Of a DNA stretch of 64,000 nt, positions 7,967 to 16,471 are shown one piece after another. This stretch comes from Solirubrum koreensis. Its GTDB lineage: Bacteria > Bacteroidota > Bacteroidia > Cytophagales > Hymenobacteraceae. The notes below the pieces were generated by a model. The model saw only the letters and a program-made list of their open reading frames with translations. It was not told where the DNA came from and searched no databases. The stretch spans positions 83,286 through 147,285 of the forward strand of contig NZ_BAABHA010000006.1 in the NCBI RefSeq assembly GCF_039541855.1. Direction: 5' to 3'. The position numbers were made by a program, and so were the translations under genes. Positions within the stretch are counted from its first letter, which is position 1; the number at the start of each line of letters is the position of its first letter.

Positions 7967-10900
7967 CTATTCCACAGATACAGCGTCTGCTACGGGGTGG
8001 TTGGCTGCGTACTCGGAGGGGGTTTGGTGGTACAGTTCTCGGAAGCACTTGGTGAAATAGGAGATGTTTGCAAAGCCTACGGACTCGGCTACCTCAGCTA
8101 TATGCCCGGCCTGACCTTGTAGCAGTACCGCCGCCCGGCGCAACCGCAGCGTCCGTACAAACTCCGAGGTAGATTGATCGGTTAGGGCTTTGAGCTTGCG
8201 GTGCAGCTGCACCCGGCTCATGGCCATGTGTTCGGCAAAGGCCTCCACGCTAAAATCCGAATTGCCTAGGTGTTGCTCTACCACACCAATGGCTCGGGTA
8301 AGAAAGGCTTCGTCAGTTGAGGTAACACTGATTTCGCTGAGCTCCAGCTTCAGCTCCCGGCTGAAACGCTGGCGCAGCAATTCGCGCTGCCGGATCAGGT
8401 GATGAATGCGTGCCCGCAGTTCTTCGGGGCGGAAGGGCTTGGTAAGGTATTCGTCGGCGCCCATCTCGAAACCTTCCAGGCGCGTTTCCTGCTCCGACCG
8501 GGCCGTGAGCAATATGACGGGAATGTGGCTCGTACGCTCGTCGGCGCGCAGGCGCTGGCACAAGTCCAGCCCGTTGAGCTGCGGCATCATTAAATCCGAC
8601 ACGACCAGATCGGGGACGGCGGCAGTAATGCGTTGCAGGCCCTGCTCGCCGTCGGCGGCGGTAAGCACCCGAAAATCGGCGGCCAGGCAGCTACGCAGGT
8701 AGTCCCGTACCTCGGCATTGTCTTCTACCACCAGTACCAGCGGCCGGCTGGCGTCTATTGTATCGGCCTCCGCTTCGTTTACTATGTGTTGACGGGCCTC
8801 GCGGAGTTCGGGTACGCTGGGCGCAAGGCTGTTAATAGGAGCGGTAGCCAACTCTTCGGGCGGCAGGTGGCTACACCCGAGCGGTATTTCTACAGTGAAA
8901 GTGGTGCCTTCGCCCACGGTGCTCGTAACGTGTACCGTGCCGTGGTGCAACGCTACCAGTTCCTTTACCAACGCCAGCCCAATGCCGGTGCCGTCGTGTA
9001 AGCGCGTGAGGTTGCTGTCTACCTGGTGGAAACGGTCGAACACCAGCGGTAGGTGCTCGGCTGGAATGCCCACCCCGGTATCGTGCACCCGCACCAGGGC
9101 GGCATTGCCGGAAGCCGCTACGCTTACCTGCACTTTGCCACCGGCCGGCGTAAATTTCAGGGCATTACCGAGCAGGTTATACAGGATTTTATCGAACTGA
9201 TCGACATCCAAGTACACCTCCAGCGGATCGGGCGGCACCTCCACGGTTAAGGTTACGTCGCGGCTTTCGGCCAATGAGCCAAATGCGGCTACGCTGTAAC
9301 GCACCTGCTGGGTTAAATCGGCAGGCGCTGCTGCCAGACGCATCTGGCCGCTCTCCAAGCGGGCCACATCGAGAAGTTGGTTGATGAGCTGGAGCAGCCG
9401 ACGCGCATTGCGCAGCATCAGGGAGTACTCGGGCCGCGCGGAGGCACCCGGTTCGTGGCCGGCCTCGCTCAGCAGCTGTTCCAGCGGACTAATAATGAGC
9501 GTGAGCGGTGTACGCAGCTCGTGCGAAATATTGGTAAAGAAACGCGTCTTCAGCTCATCAAGCTCCTGCAGCTTATCCGACGTTTGTATGCTGGCCTGCA
9601 ACTCCTGATAAGCCTGCTGCAGTTCATTGGCCCGCTCGGCGAGGGTACGGTTAGCGGTTTGCTGCACTTCGTCCTTTTCGCGAGCAATGCGCAACGCCTC
9701 CTCCTGCGCCACTTGCTTGTCGTGCATGGCCGACAGGACTTCTCTCTGGGCCGCTTCTTTTTCCCGCAACGCCTGCAAAGTTTCGGTTTGGGCGCGCTGG
9801 GTTTGCTTCTTGACAAGGTTAATTCGATCGGCTAGGCCCAACGAAAGCAAGATGGTTTCTAGCGCCGAAGCCAAGTGCACACCGTGCTCGGCCCAAAAAC
9901 CATCGGGGGTAATGCCCAGCCCGTGTAGATAGAAATTAATTACGGCCGCCAGCAGCAAGCCCCAACCCAGCATATAATAGCGCGCCGGTCGGTAGCCGGT
10001 ACGCAGCACTAACAGGCCAGCCAATAACAGAACCACGCTGGCCCAGAGCGCCGCCGTGGCGGGCCAGTCGGGCAGAAAGGGGAGGGCTAAGGGTATGAAC
10101 CGATCAAGCACCGGCATCCAGGCCAGTAATAACGACCACCGAAGCAATCCGTCGAAGCGTGGAAGCAACTGGCGTGTTTCCAAAAAAGCCCGTGCCGTCA
10201 GAATTCCGAAGAAAATGGTTAGGCTAAGCAGCAGTGAGTGCACCGTTGCCAACGCAGAAAGGCTTAGCCCGTCGCCCAAGTGAAGCTTGAGGTAACCCAT
10301 CATATCGGCTTGCAGCGCCGTGAAGCTGGCTACGTACAGCACGTAGAGAAGGTAGCTTTTATCGCGCACCGATAGGTAAAGCAGCAGGTTGTAGGCCAGC
10401 AGTGCCAGCAGAATGCCGAAATACAGACCGGCAAATACATCGGCTTGCCGGGCGCGCTGCAAAAAGTGCGTTTGTTCCTGAAATGAATAGTTGATAGAGC
10501 TGGCCCAGCTGTGCAGGTACAGCGTAACTATTTGGCCCGGTGGCAATGGAATGCGCACGTTATAGTGCCGGTGTGATACCGCATGTGTTTGCCGGTTCGG
10601 CCGGGCCGGATCTAGCTCGTGGCGCACCACCTGGCCCGAAGGCAGTACCGCGTACACATCCAGCCAGGTAGAGGCAGCGGTTGGGGCTACCAGTAGCCAT
10701 TGAGTTCCAGCCCGGCTTTCGGCCCGTACCTGGGTGCGTAGCCACACATCATGTTTACCGGTTCTGGGGTCGGTGCCGCGGGGCTCGAACCGAGTTGCAA
10801 ATTCCGGAGCCTGTACCTGGGCAAACGTCAGCCGCTCTTCATCGTCTATCCAAGGCCGATCGTCCTTCAGTACTTCCCAGTAGGCGCGCAACGGGTATAG

Positions 10901-10996
10901 CTGCGCCGTATCGCGCAAAACCAGCGGCTCGGCGGGGGTGGCTGCCGCCGAAAAAGCCAACAGCCAACAGATAATACTACAGAGTAAAAACTTCAT
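7967..10996 (-). CDS. Hybrid histidine kinase/response regulator with 7TM-DISM sensor and AraC output
   Basis: A 1009-residue one-protein signalling system. In order: signal peptide (1-20), extracytoplasmic DISMED2-type jelly-roll domain (about 40-170), seven-helix 7TM-DISM module (about 185-385), coiled coil (about 395-475), HisKA with phospho-acceptor His492 in the SHELRTP motif, HATPase with N-x-x-x-N-A, D-T-G-V-G-I-P and G-T-G-I-G-L-A boxes, receiver domain with Asp801 in SDLMMP and the conserved T and K-P, and an AraC-type HTH (about 885-985). Family knowledge says such fusions sense carbohydrate-like or membrane signals and regulate nearby genes directly. No transport or polysaccharide utilisation locus lies beside it, so the target is unknown. 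Confidence 0.95.
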   Translation of the reverse strand: MKFLLCSIICWLLAFSAAATPAEPLVLRDTAQLYPLRAYWEVLKDDRPWIDDEERLTFAQVQAPEFATRFEPRGTDPRTGKHDVWLRTQVRAESRAGTQWLLVAPTAASTWLDVYAVLPSGQVVRHELDPARPNRQTHAVSHRHYNVRIPLPPGQIVTLYLHSWASSINYSFQEQTHFLQRARQADVFAGLYFGILLALLAYNLLLYLSVRDKSYLLYVLYVASFTALQADMMGYLKLHLGDGLSLSALATVHSLLLSLTIFFGILTARAFLETRQLLPRFDGLLRWSLLLAWMPVLDRFIPLALPFLPDWPATAALWASVVLLLAGLLVLRTGYRPARYYMLGWGLLLAAVINFYLHGLGITPDGFWAEHGVHLASALETILLSLGLADRINLVKKQTQRAQTETLQALREKEAAQREVLSAMHDKQVAQEEALRIAREKDEVQQTANRTLAERANELQQAYQELQASIQTSDKLQELDELKTRFFTNISHELRTPLTLIISPLEQLLSEAGHEPGASARPEYSLMLRNARRLLQLINQLLDVARLESGQMRLAAAPADLTQQVRYSVAAFGSLAESRDVTLTVEVPPDPLEVYLDVDQFDKILYNLLGNALKFTPAGGKVQVSVAASGNAALVRVHDTGVGIPAEHLPLVFDRFHQVDSNLTRLHDGTGIGLALVKELVALHHGTVHVTSTVGEGTTFTVEIPLGCSHLPPEELATAPINSLAPSVPELREARQHIVNEAEADTIDASRPLVLVVEDNAEVRDYLRSCLAADFRVLTAADGEQGLQRITAAVPDLVVSDLMMPQLNGLDLCQRLRADERTSHIPVILLTARSEQETRLEGFEMGADEYLTKPFRPEELRARIHHLIRQRELLRQRFSRELKLELSEISVTSTDEAFLTRAIGVVEQHLGNSDFSVEAFAEHMAMSRVQLHRKLKALTDQSTSEFVRTLRLRRAAVLLQGQAGHIAEVAESVGFANISYFTKCFRELYHQTPSEYAANHPVADAVSVE

Positions 10997-11093
10997 CCAA
11001 GCCTAGGGTATTAGCCGTTCGCATCTCGAATATACCAATTGGGCGCGGCAAGAAGAAGCCCAATTGTTCCGCATGGTTGCCTGCCAGATAAAT

Positions 11094-11125
11094 AAAAAGC
11101 CCCAACCGTTGCGGGTTGGGGCTTT
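11094..11125 (-). terminator. Intrinsic terminator of the rimP-nusA-infB operon
   Basis: An 8-bp G+C-rich stem (CCCCAACC / GGTTGGGG, extended by AGC/GCT) is followed on the minus strand by TTTTTATTT. It lies 22 bp beyond the infB stop. Confidence 0.88.
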
Positions 11126-11147
11126 CAAGTAACCAAGCGTTGCTGTT

Positions 11148-14100
11148 TTACAGCGTACGCTTTACTTCTTTCTCCTCGAAGCCTTCGATAATGTCGCCTT
11201 CGCGCAGGTCATCGAAGTTCTTGATCGAAATACCGCACTCGTAGCCTTGGCGCACTTCCGATACGTCGTCTTTGAAACGCTTCAGCGCCTGCACGTTGCC
11301 GGTGTGCTGAACGATACCGTCGCGAACCACTCGCACCTTGGTGTTGCGGGTGATGCTGCCATCCATTACCATACAGCCGGCAATGGTGCCCACTTTGGTA
11401 ATGTTGAACACCTGACGTACCTCGATGGTAGCCACGGTCACCTCCTGTACCGTCGGGGCCAGCATGCCTTCCATGGCATCCTTCACCTCGTTGATGGCGT
11501 TGTAGATGATCGAGTACAGACGCACGTCGATTTGCTCCTGTTCGGCCAGCTTCCGGGCGCCCAACGACGGACGAACCTGGAAGCCGATGATGATGGCGTC
11601 GGAAGCCGAAGCCAGCAACACATCCGATTCCGAAATGGCGCCCACACCCTTCGAGAGGATGTTCACGGCCACTTCCGGCGTGCTCAGCTTGAGCAGCGAG
11701 TCCGACAGTGCTTCCACCGAGCCGTCCACGTCGCCCTTCACAATGATGTTGAGCTCTTTGAACGAACCGATTGCCAAACGGCGGCCAATCTCGTCGAGTG
11801 TGATGTGCTTCTTGGTGCGCATCGACTGCTCGCGCTGCAACTGCTGACGCTGCGTGGCAATTTCGCGGGCTTCACGCTCCGTTTCCATTACCTGAATCTT
11901 GTCACCAGCTTGCGGAGCACCTTGCAAGCCAAGCAGCTGAACCGGCGTGGAAGGGCCAGCCGACTTCATCTTCTTGCCGCGGTGGTCCGTCATGGCCTTC
12001 ACGCGTCCGAAGTGCTGACCGGCCAGTACGATGTCGCCGATTTCCAGCGTACCCGTTTGAACTAGAATGGTGGTTACGTAACCACGACCCTTGTCGAGCG
12101 AGGCTTCGATAACCGTACCCACGGCGCGGCGTTCGGGGTTGGCTTTCAGTTCCAGAATTTCCGCTTCCAGCAGCACCTTTTCCAACAGGTCGTCAATGCC
12201 GATACCCGTTTTGGCCGATACTTCCTGCGACTGGTACTTACCACCCCATTCTTCTACCAGTACGTTAATGGCCGACAGCTCCTCGCGGACTTTGTCGGGG
12301 TTGGCGCCCGGCTTATCAATCTTGTTCAGCGCAATAACGATGGGCACACCAGCCGCTTGCGCGTGGTTGATGGCTTCCTTCGTTTGCGGCATCACCGAGT
12401 CGTCGGCCGCTACCACAATAATGGCAATGTCCGTCACCTTGGCACCACGGGCACGCATAGCGGTAAACGCTTCGTGACCAGGAGTATCAAGGAAGGTAAC
12501 GCGCTTGCCCGACGCCGTTTTTACTTCGTAGGCACCGATGTGCTGGGTAATACCGCCGGCTTCGCCTTTGGCCACTTGGGCATTTCGGATGTAGTCAAGC
12601 AGCGACGTTTTACCGTGGTCGACGTGACCCATGATGGTGACGATAGGAGCGCGGTCCTGCAACAGGGCCGGATCCTCATCGGCATCAATGGCTACTTCCT
12701 GCTCGTCTTCTGCCGAGAGGAATTCCACGTCGTAACCGAACTCGTCGGCAATAACCGTAATGGCTTCCGCATCGAGGCGCTGGTTGATGGACACGAACAT
12801 GCCCATGTTCAAGCAAACCTTGATAACATCGTTAACCGACGCGTTCATCAGCGAAGCCAAGTCGTTGGCCGAGATAAACTCGGTCAGCTTCAGTGTTTTC
12901 GAGGCTAGCTCGTTTTGCTGACGCTGCAGCTCCGTTGCCTCAGCAACACCGGCACGCTTGTCGCGGCGGTATTTAGCACGGTTCTGCTGGTTACCACGAC
13001 CACCGCTAAGCTTAGCCAGCGTAGCCTTGATCTGGTCCTGAATCTGCTTGTCGTTCTGCTCGGGCGTACCGGGAGTTGCATTGGGACGCGGGCCACGGTT
13101 GTCGCCGGGACGACCCTGGCCGCCACCGCCACCACCGCCGGGGCGGTTCTGGTTAGCTGGCCGAATCGGACGGTCGTTGCCAGTGCCGGGGGCAGCCGGC
13201 GGACGGTTGCCCTGTGCGCCACCCTGGCCGCCTTGCCCTTGCGGACCGCTGCCAGGTACGGTAATGCGCTGACGCTTTTTCTTGTCGCCTATGCCTGCCT
13301 TGCGAACATCCGAAGATGCAACCGGGCGGGCACCACGGCCGCCACCACCGCCACGCCGCGAGGCGTCAACGGGGAGTTCAATTTTACCAAGTACCGTCAG
13401 GCCTTTCAGCTGCTCGCCACGGGCTACGATGGTACCACCTTCACCCGTGCCGGCGTCAGCACCGCCGTCGGCGGGCTTGGCTTCAGCTGTGGGTGCGGCA
13501 GCAGGTGCTGCCGGAGCAGCTGTTGCCGCGGGCTGGGCGGGTTCAGGAGCCGGTTCTGGCTTTGGAGCCGGAGCGGCCGGGCGCGTTTCCGCGGCGGGTG
13601 TTGCGGCCGGAGCTGGTTTAGGCGCTTCGGGAGCCGGGACGGACTTCGTCTCCGCTACGGGAGCAGGGGCAGGCTCGGGCCGAGGGGTGGGAGTTGCAGC
13701 CGGAGTCGGAGTCGGTTTAGGCTCGGCCGGAGTTGCTGCAACGGGAGCAGCCGGCGCCGGTTTGGGTTCCGGAGCAGGCATCGGCTTTGGCACTTCGGCT
13801 GCAGGAGCCGGAGCTGCGGGCGCAGGGGCCGGTTGGGCTGGGCGCGGCGGCACGGGGCGACCTTTGGCGTCCAACTCAATTTTACCCAACACTTTCAGGC
13901 CCGGTACCGTGCGGCCGTTGTCGACGGGCGCGGCAGGTTGTGGGGCCGGAGCAGCGGGCGCAGGGGCCGCTGCAGCCGCAACGGGCTGCGGCGCGGGCTT
14001 GGCCGGCTCGGCTGGTTTCGCTGCTGCGGCAGCCGCGGCGGCTACTTTAGCACGCTCGGCCTCCTTTGCCTGCGAAGCTTGCTCGAGCTCGGTATGACGC

Positions 14101-14312
14101 AGCGACTGGCCACGCTTCGCCGCCTCCGCCTTGTCTTGAGCCGATGATGCAAACTCCTTGTTCAGCAGCGCAACCTGGTCGGGCGAAAGCTTGGTGGTGG
14201 GTTTGTTTTCAATAGAAATGCCCTTACCCGACAGGAAGTCCACGATGGTGTGGGTCCCGACGTTAAGGTCAGTGGCTGCTTGTTTTAGCCGTTTGCTTGC
14301 TGCTTCCGCCAT
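11148..14312 (-). CDS. infB: Translation initiation factor IF-2
   Basis: A 1054-residue GTPase that places initiator tRNA on the ribosome. The N-terminal IF2N-like domain starts MAEAASKRLKQAATDLNVG. A very long Ala/Pro/Glu-rich, then Gly/Arg-rich linker (about 60-430) follows. The second IF2N segment is near 470-540. The G domain begins about residue 555, with GHVDHGKT near 562, D-T-P-G-H-E and N-K-I-D, and is followed by the beta-barrel domains II and IV. The linker is low-complexity, as in other Cytophagales IF-2 proteins. The ATG at 14312 is preferred to an upstream TTG at 14348 because the IF2N domain begins there. It is the last gene of the operon, 146 bp after nusA. Confidence 0.98.
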   Translation of the reverse strand: MAEAASKRLKQAATDLNVGTHTIVDFLSGKGISIENKPTTKLSPDQVALLNKEFASSAQDKAEAAKRGQSLRHTELEQASQAKEAERAKVAAAAAAAAKPAEPAKPAPQPVAAAAAPAPAAPAPQPAAPVDNGRTVPGLKVLGKIELDAKGRPVPPRPAQPAPAPAAPAPAAEVPKPMPAPEPKPAPAAPVAATPAEPKPTPTPAATPTPRPEPAPAPVAETKSVPAPEAPKPAPAATPAAETRPAAPAPKPEPAPEPAQPAATAAPAAPAAAPTAEAKPADGGADAGTGEGGTIVARGEQLKGLTVLGKIELPVDASRRGGGGGRGARPVASSDVRKAGIGDKKKRQRITVPGSGPQGQGGQGGAQGNRPPAAPGTGNDRPIRPANQNRPGGGGGGGQGRPGDNRGPRPNATPGTPEQNDKQIQDQIKATLAKLSGGRGNQQNRAKYRRDKRAGVAEATELQRQQNELASKTLKLTEFISANDLASLMNASVNDVIKVCLNMGMFVSINQRLDAEAITVIADEFGYDVEFLSAEDEQEVAIDADEDPALLQDRAPIVTIMGHVDHGKTSLLDYIRNAQVAKGEAGGITQHIGAYEVKTASGKRVTFLDTPGHEAFTAMRARGAKVTDIAIIVVAADDSVMPQTKEAINHAQAAGVPIVIALNKIDKPGANPDKVREELSAINVLVEEWGGKYQSQEVSAKTGIGIDDLLEKVLLEAEILELKANPERRAVGTVIEASLDKGRGYVTTILVQTGTLEIGDIVLAGQHFGRVKAMTDHRGKKMKSAGPSTPVQLLGLQGAPQAGDKIQVMETEREAREIATQRQQLQREQSMRTKKHITLDEIGRRLAIGSFKELNIIVKGDVDGSVEALSDSLLKLSTPEVAVNILSKGVGAISESDVLLASASDAIIIGFQVRPSLGARKLAEQEQIDVRLYSIIYNAINEVKDAMEGMLAPTVQEVTVATIEVRQVFNITKVGTIAGCMVMDGSITRNTKVRVVRDGIVQHTGNVQALKRFKDDVSEVRQGYECGISIKNFDDLREGDIIEGFEEKEVKRTL

Positions 14313-14458
14313 TCTTTGGTCGCGCTCGATACTCGTAGTTTGGTGCAAAAGTACGATTTAATTATTGCCAAACGGCGGAAAACTGGCCTGCTACGGCCCG
14401 TTTTCCGCCTGTGTATGGGAGAGTTCCGGCCAACTGGCTCGCAGTAGGCGTCGCTCAA

Positions 14459-15766
14459 CTACTCTTTTGGAGCTTCCGCAGGGGTTTCTGCACCCTCTTC
14501 GGTGGCTGCCTCTTCGGTCTCGTTTTCACCGTCGAATTCGGCCTGAATTACGCGGAAGACCTCTTCTACGTTTTCTTCTTCGAGTTCAGTACGGCGCACG
14601 AGGTCCTCCTTATTGACGGCTAATACGGCTCGGCCGGTGTCGAGGCCGATTTTTTTCAACTCGTCAATAATCCACGATTCCAATTCGTCCGAGAATTCGT
14701 CGAGGGCAATGTCCTCTTCGTACGAGTCGGCTTCGCGGAATACGTCGATTTCCATGCCTACCAACCGCGAGGCCAACTTAATGTTAGCACCGCCGCGGCC
14801 GATGGCCAGGGAAACCTGGTCGGGACGTAAGAACACCGAAACCCGGCCGGTTTGTTCATTAATTTTCATCGACGAAATCTTGGCCGGCGACAAGGCACGC
14901 TGAATGTACAGCTCCAAGTTGTCGGTATAATTGATGATGTCGATGTTCTCGTTTTCCAGTTCGCGCACCACGGCGTGAATGCGTGAGCCTTTCATGCCTA
15001 CACAAGCACCTACGGGGTCGATACGGTCATCGTAGCTTTCTACGGCTACTTTGGCCCGTTCTCCCGGCTCGCGTACAATGTTCTTGATGGTGATGAGGCC
15101 GTCGAAAATTTCGGGCACTTCCTGCTCCATCAAACGCTCCAGGAAAGCCGGTGCCGCGCGGGAAAGAACAATTTTCGGGGCGCCGTTAATTACGTCCACG
15201 CGGTGTACCACAGCGCGAATGTTGTCGCCTTTGCGGTAGCGGTCCTTGGGAATCTGCTCCTGCTTGGGCAGGCTCAACTCGTTTTCTTCCTGGTCGAGCA
15301 CGAGGGTTTCGCGGCCCCATACCTGGTACACTTCGCCGGCAATGATTTCGCCCACCATGTCCTTGTACTTCTGGTACAGGTTGTCGCGCTCCAGGTCCTT
15401 CACACGCTGAATCAGCGTCTGGCGAGCCATGAGCACGGCGCGGCGGCCGAAGTCTTCCAGCTTCACCTGCTCCGATACTTCTTCACCAATCTCGAAATCG
15501 GGCTCAATCTTCTGCGCTTCTGACAGCGGAATTTTGTCGTGGTCCCAGATATCCTCGGAATCATCGTCCACAATCTCACGGTTGCGGTAGATTTCCAAGT
15601 CACCGTTATCGGGGTTGATGATGACGTCGAAGTTGGAGTCATCGTTGTACTTCTTGCGAATCATCGTCCGGAACACCTCTTCGAGGATGCTCATCATGGT
15701 GGGCCGGTCGATGTTCTTGAACTTGGCAAATTCCGAGAACGACTCGATTAGAACGTTGCTGTTCAT
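14459..15766 (-). CDS. nusA: Transcription termination/antitermination factor NusA
   Basis: 435 residues that bind RNA polymerase and nascent RNA to control pausing and termination. The N-terminal RNAP-binding domain (1-125) starts at E-S-F-S-E-F-A-K. It is followed by the S1 domain (about 130-200, with G-E-I-I-A-G-E-V), KH1 and KH2 (about 200-345, with D-P-V-G-A-C-V-G-M-K-G-S-R-I and A-I-G-R-G-G-A-N-I-K), and an acidic tail rich in Glu and Ala. The acidic C-terminus lacks the helix-hairpin-helix repeats of Escherichia coli NusA, which is normal in this phylum. It lies between rimP and infB, the ancient conserved order. Confidence 0.98.
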   Translation of the reverse strand: MNSNVLIESFSEFAKFKNIDRPTMMSILEEVFRTMIRKKYNDDSNFDVIINPDNGDLEIYRNREIVDDDSEDIWDHDKIPLSEAQKIEPDFEIGEEVSEQVKLEDFGRRAVLMARQTLIQRVKDLERDNLYQKYKDMVGEIIAGEVYQVWGRETLVLDQEENELSLPKQEQIPKDRYRKGDNIRAVVHRVDVINGAPKIVLSRAAPAFLERLMEQEVPEIFDGLITIKNIVREPGERAKVAVESYDDRIDPVGACVGMKGSRIHAVVRELENENIDIINYTDNLELYIQRALSPAKISSMKINEQTGRVSVFLRPDQVSLAIGRGGANIKLASRLVGMEIDVFREADSYEEDIALDEFSDELESWIIDELKKIGLDTGRAVLAVNKEDLVRRTELEEENVEEVFRVIQAEFDGENETEEAATEEGAETPAEAPKE

Positions 15767-15773
15767 GGTTAAT

Positions 15774-15890
15774 GCTATTGGCTGGTGGCTTTTAGCTGTT
15801 GGCTTTGCGGGCCTAGAGGGAAGCGGCAGCTGTTGAGGGAATGAGATTCAAAATACGACAGCTATCAGCCAATGGCTAACAGCTAAAAGC
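15774..15890. repeat. Spaced inverted repeat of AGCT-type words between nusA and rimP
   Basis: A 13-bp word (GCTTTTAGCTGTT, 15788-15800) recurs as its exact complement at 15878-15890, 77 nt away. The surrounding sequence is full of related words (GCTATTGGC, GCTATCAGCC, AATGGCTAAC). The element fills nearly the whole rimP-nusA gap. It looks like a degenerate intergenic repeat rather than a gene. Its function is unknown; in the transcript it could form a large stem. Confidence 0.5.
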
Positions 15891-15892
15891 TT

Positions 15893-16366
15893 TTATTTGA
15901 AGGAGATGACCACTTTAGCCTCGCCAATTTCGGTGAAAGGCAGAAAGGCCGGCGGCAGCAGCTTCTTTTTGTTTTTCTCCTTGACCTCCTCGCTAACCAT
16001 AATGCCCTCGGGGGTAAATTCCTCCAGAGTGCCGGTTTTTTCGGTGCCATCGGCCATTTTAATAGCCAAGGTGCGGCCCACGTGGCGGGCGTACTGCCGC
16101 GGGCTCACAAAGGGCACGTCGGCGCCGGGCGAGGTTACCTCCAGGTGGTAGGTGGCTTCTTCGCCGTACAGCTCGTCGATTTGGCGGGCCAAACGGCGGC
16201 TGGTAGTGGCCAGCTCGTCGATGCCAATGCCTTCGTCGCCGTCAATAACGGCCGTGACTTTGGGGCGCACGGCCGAGTCGCTCACCGTCAGGTCGACCAC
16301 GAAATAAGCGGGGCCGGGCAAGCTTTGGTCCAGCATCTGCTGAATACGAGTGCGGTCGAAATGCAT
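15893..16366 (-). CDS. rimP: Ribosome maturation factor RimP
   Basis: 157 residues needed for maturation of the 30S ribosomal subunit. The N-terminal alpha/beta domain includes Y-F-V-V-D-L-T-V, and the conserved D-E-L-Y-G-E-E-A-T-Y-H-L-E-V-T-S-P-G-A is near residues 67-85; in RimP this V-S-S-P-G motif is the best-known signature. The C-terminal SH3-like domain carries R-T-L-A-I-K and E-F-T-P-E-G-I. The ATG at 16366 gives the standard length; in-frame upstream codons would read through the leader hairpin. It is the first gene of rimP-nusA-infB, with its own promoter at 16433-16463. Confidence 0.95.
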   Translation of the reverse strand: MHFDRTRIQQMLDQSLPGPAYFVVDLTVSDSAVRPKVTAVIDGDEGIGIDELATTSRRLARQIDELYGEEATYHLEVTSPGADVPFVSPRQYARHVGRTLAIKMADGTEKTGTLEEFTPEGIMVSEEVKEKNKKKLLPPAFLPFTEIGEAKVVISFK

Positions 16367-16386
16367 GGGAAGGGTGGGAAAAGAAA

Positions 16387-16410
16387 GAGGGGACGCTGCC
16401 GTCCCCTCTG
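16387..16410 (-). promoter_or_regulatory. Leader hairpin with U-rich tail upstream of rimP
   Basis: A perfect 10-bp stem (AGAGGGGACG, tetraloop, complement) is followed on the minus strand by TTTCTTTTCCC. It lies between the predicted transcription start (about 16427) and the rimP ATG (16366), so it is within the 5' leader. Form and place suggest an intrinsic attenuator for an operon that encodes NusA. This is inference from structure. Confidence 0.5.
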
Positions 16411-16432
16411 CCAATACCTGTTTGTTGGGCAC

Positions 16433-16463
16433 AAAGATACAACTTTGCCCGCCGCGGTGCAAC
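16433..16463 (-). promoter_or_regulatory. Promoter of rimP-nusA-infB
   Basis: On the minus strand TTG (16463-16461), 20 bp, then TATCTTTG (16440-16433) fits the Bacteroidota consensus. It lies 66 bp upstream of the rimP start and directly downstream of the interrupted T9SS gene's end. Confidence 0.72.
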
Positions 16464-16471
16464 CGGCCGCG

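Noticed and set aside
12915..14147. Long plus-strand ORFs (up to 410 codons) opposite infB
   Set aside because: They are antisense to the low-complexity Ala/Pro linker of IF-2, whose GC-rich codons rarely give stops on the other strand; composition is Arg/Gly/Cys-rich without domains.
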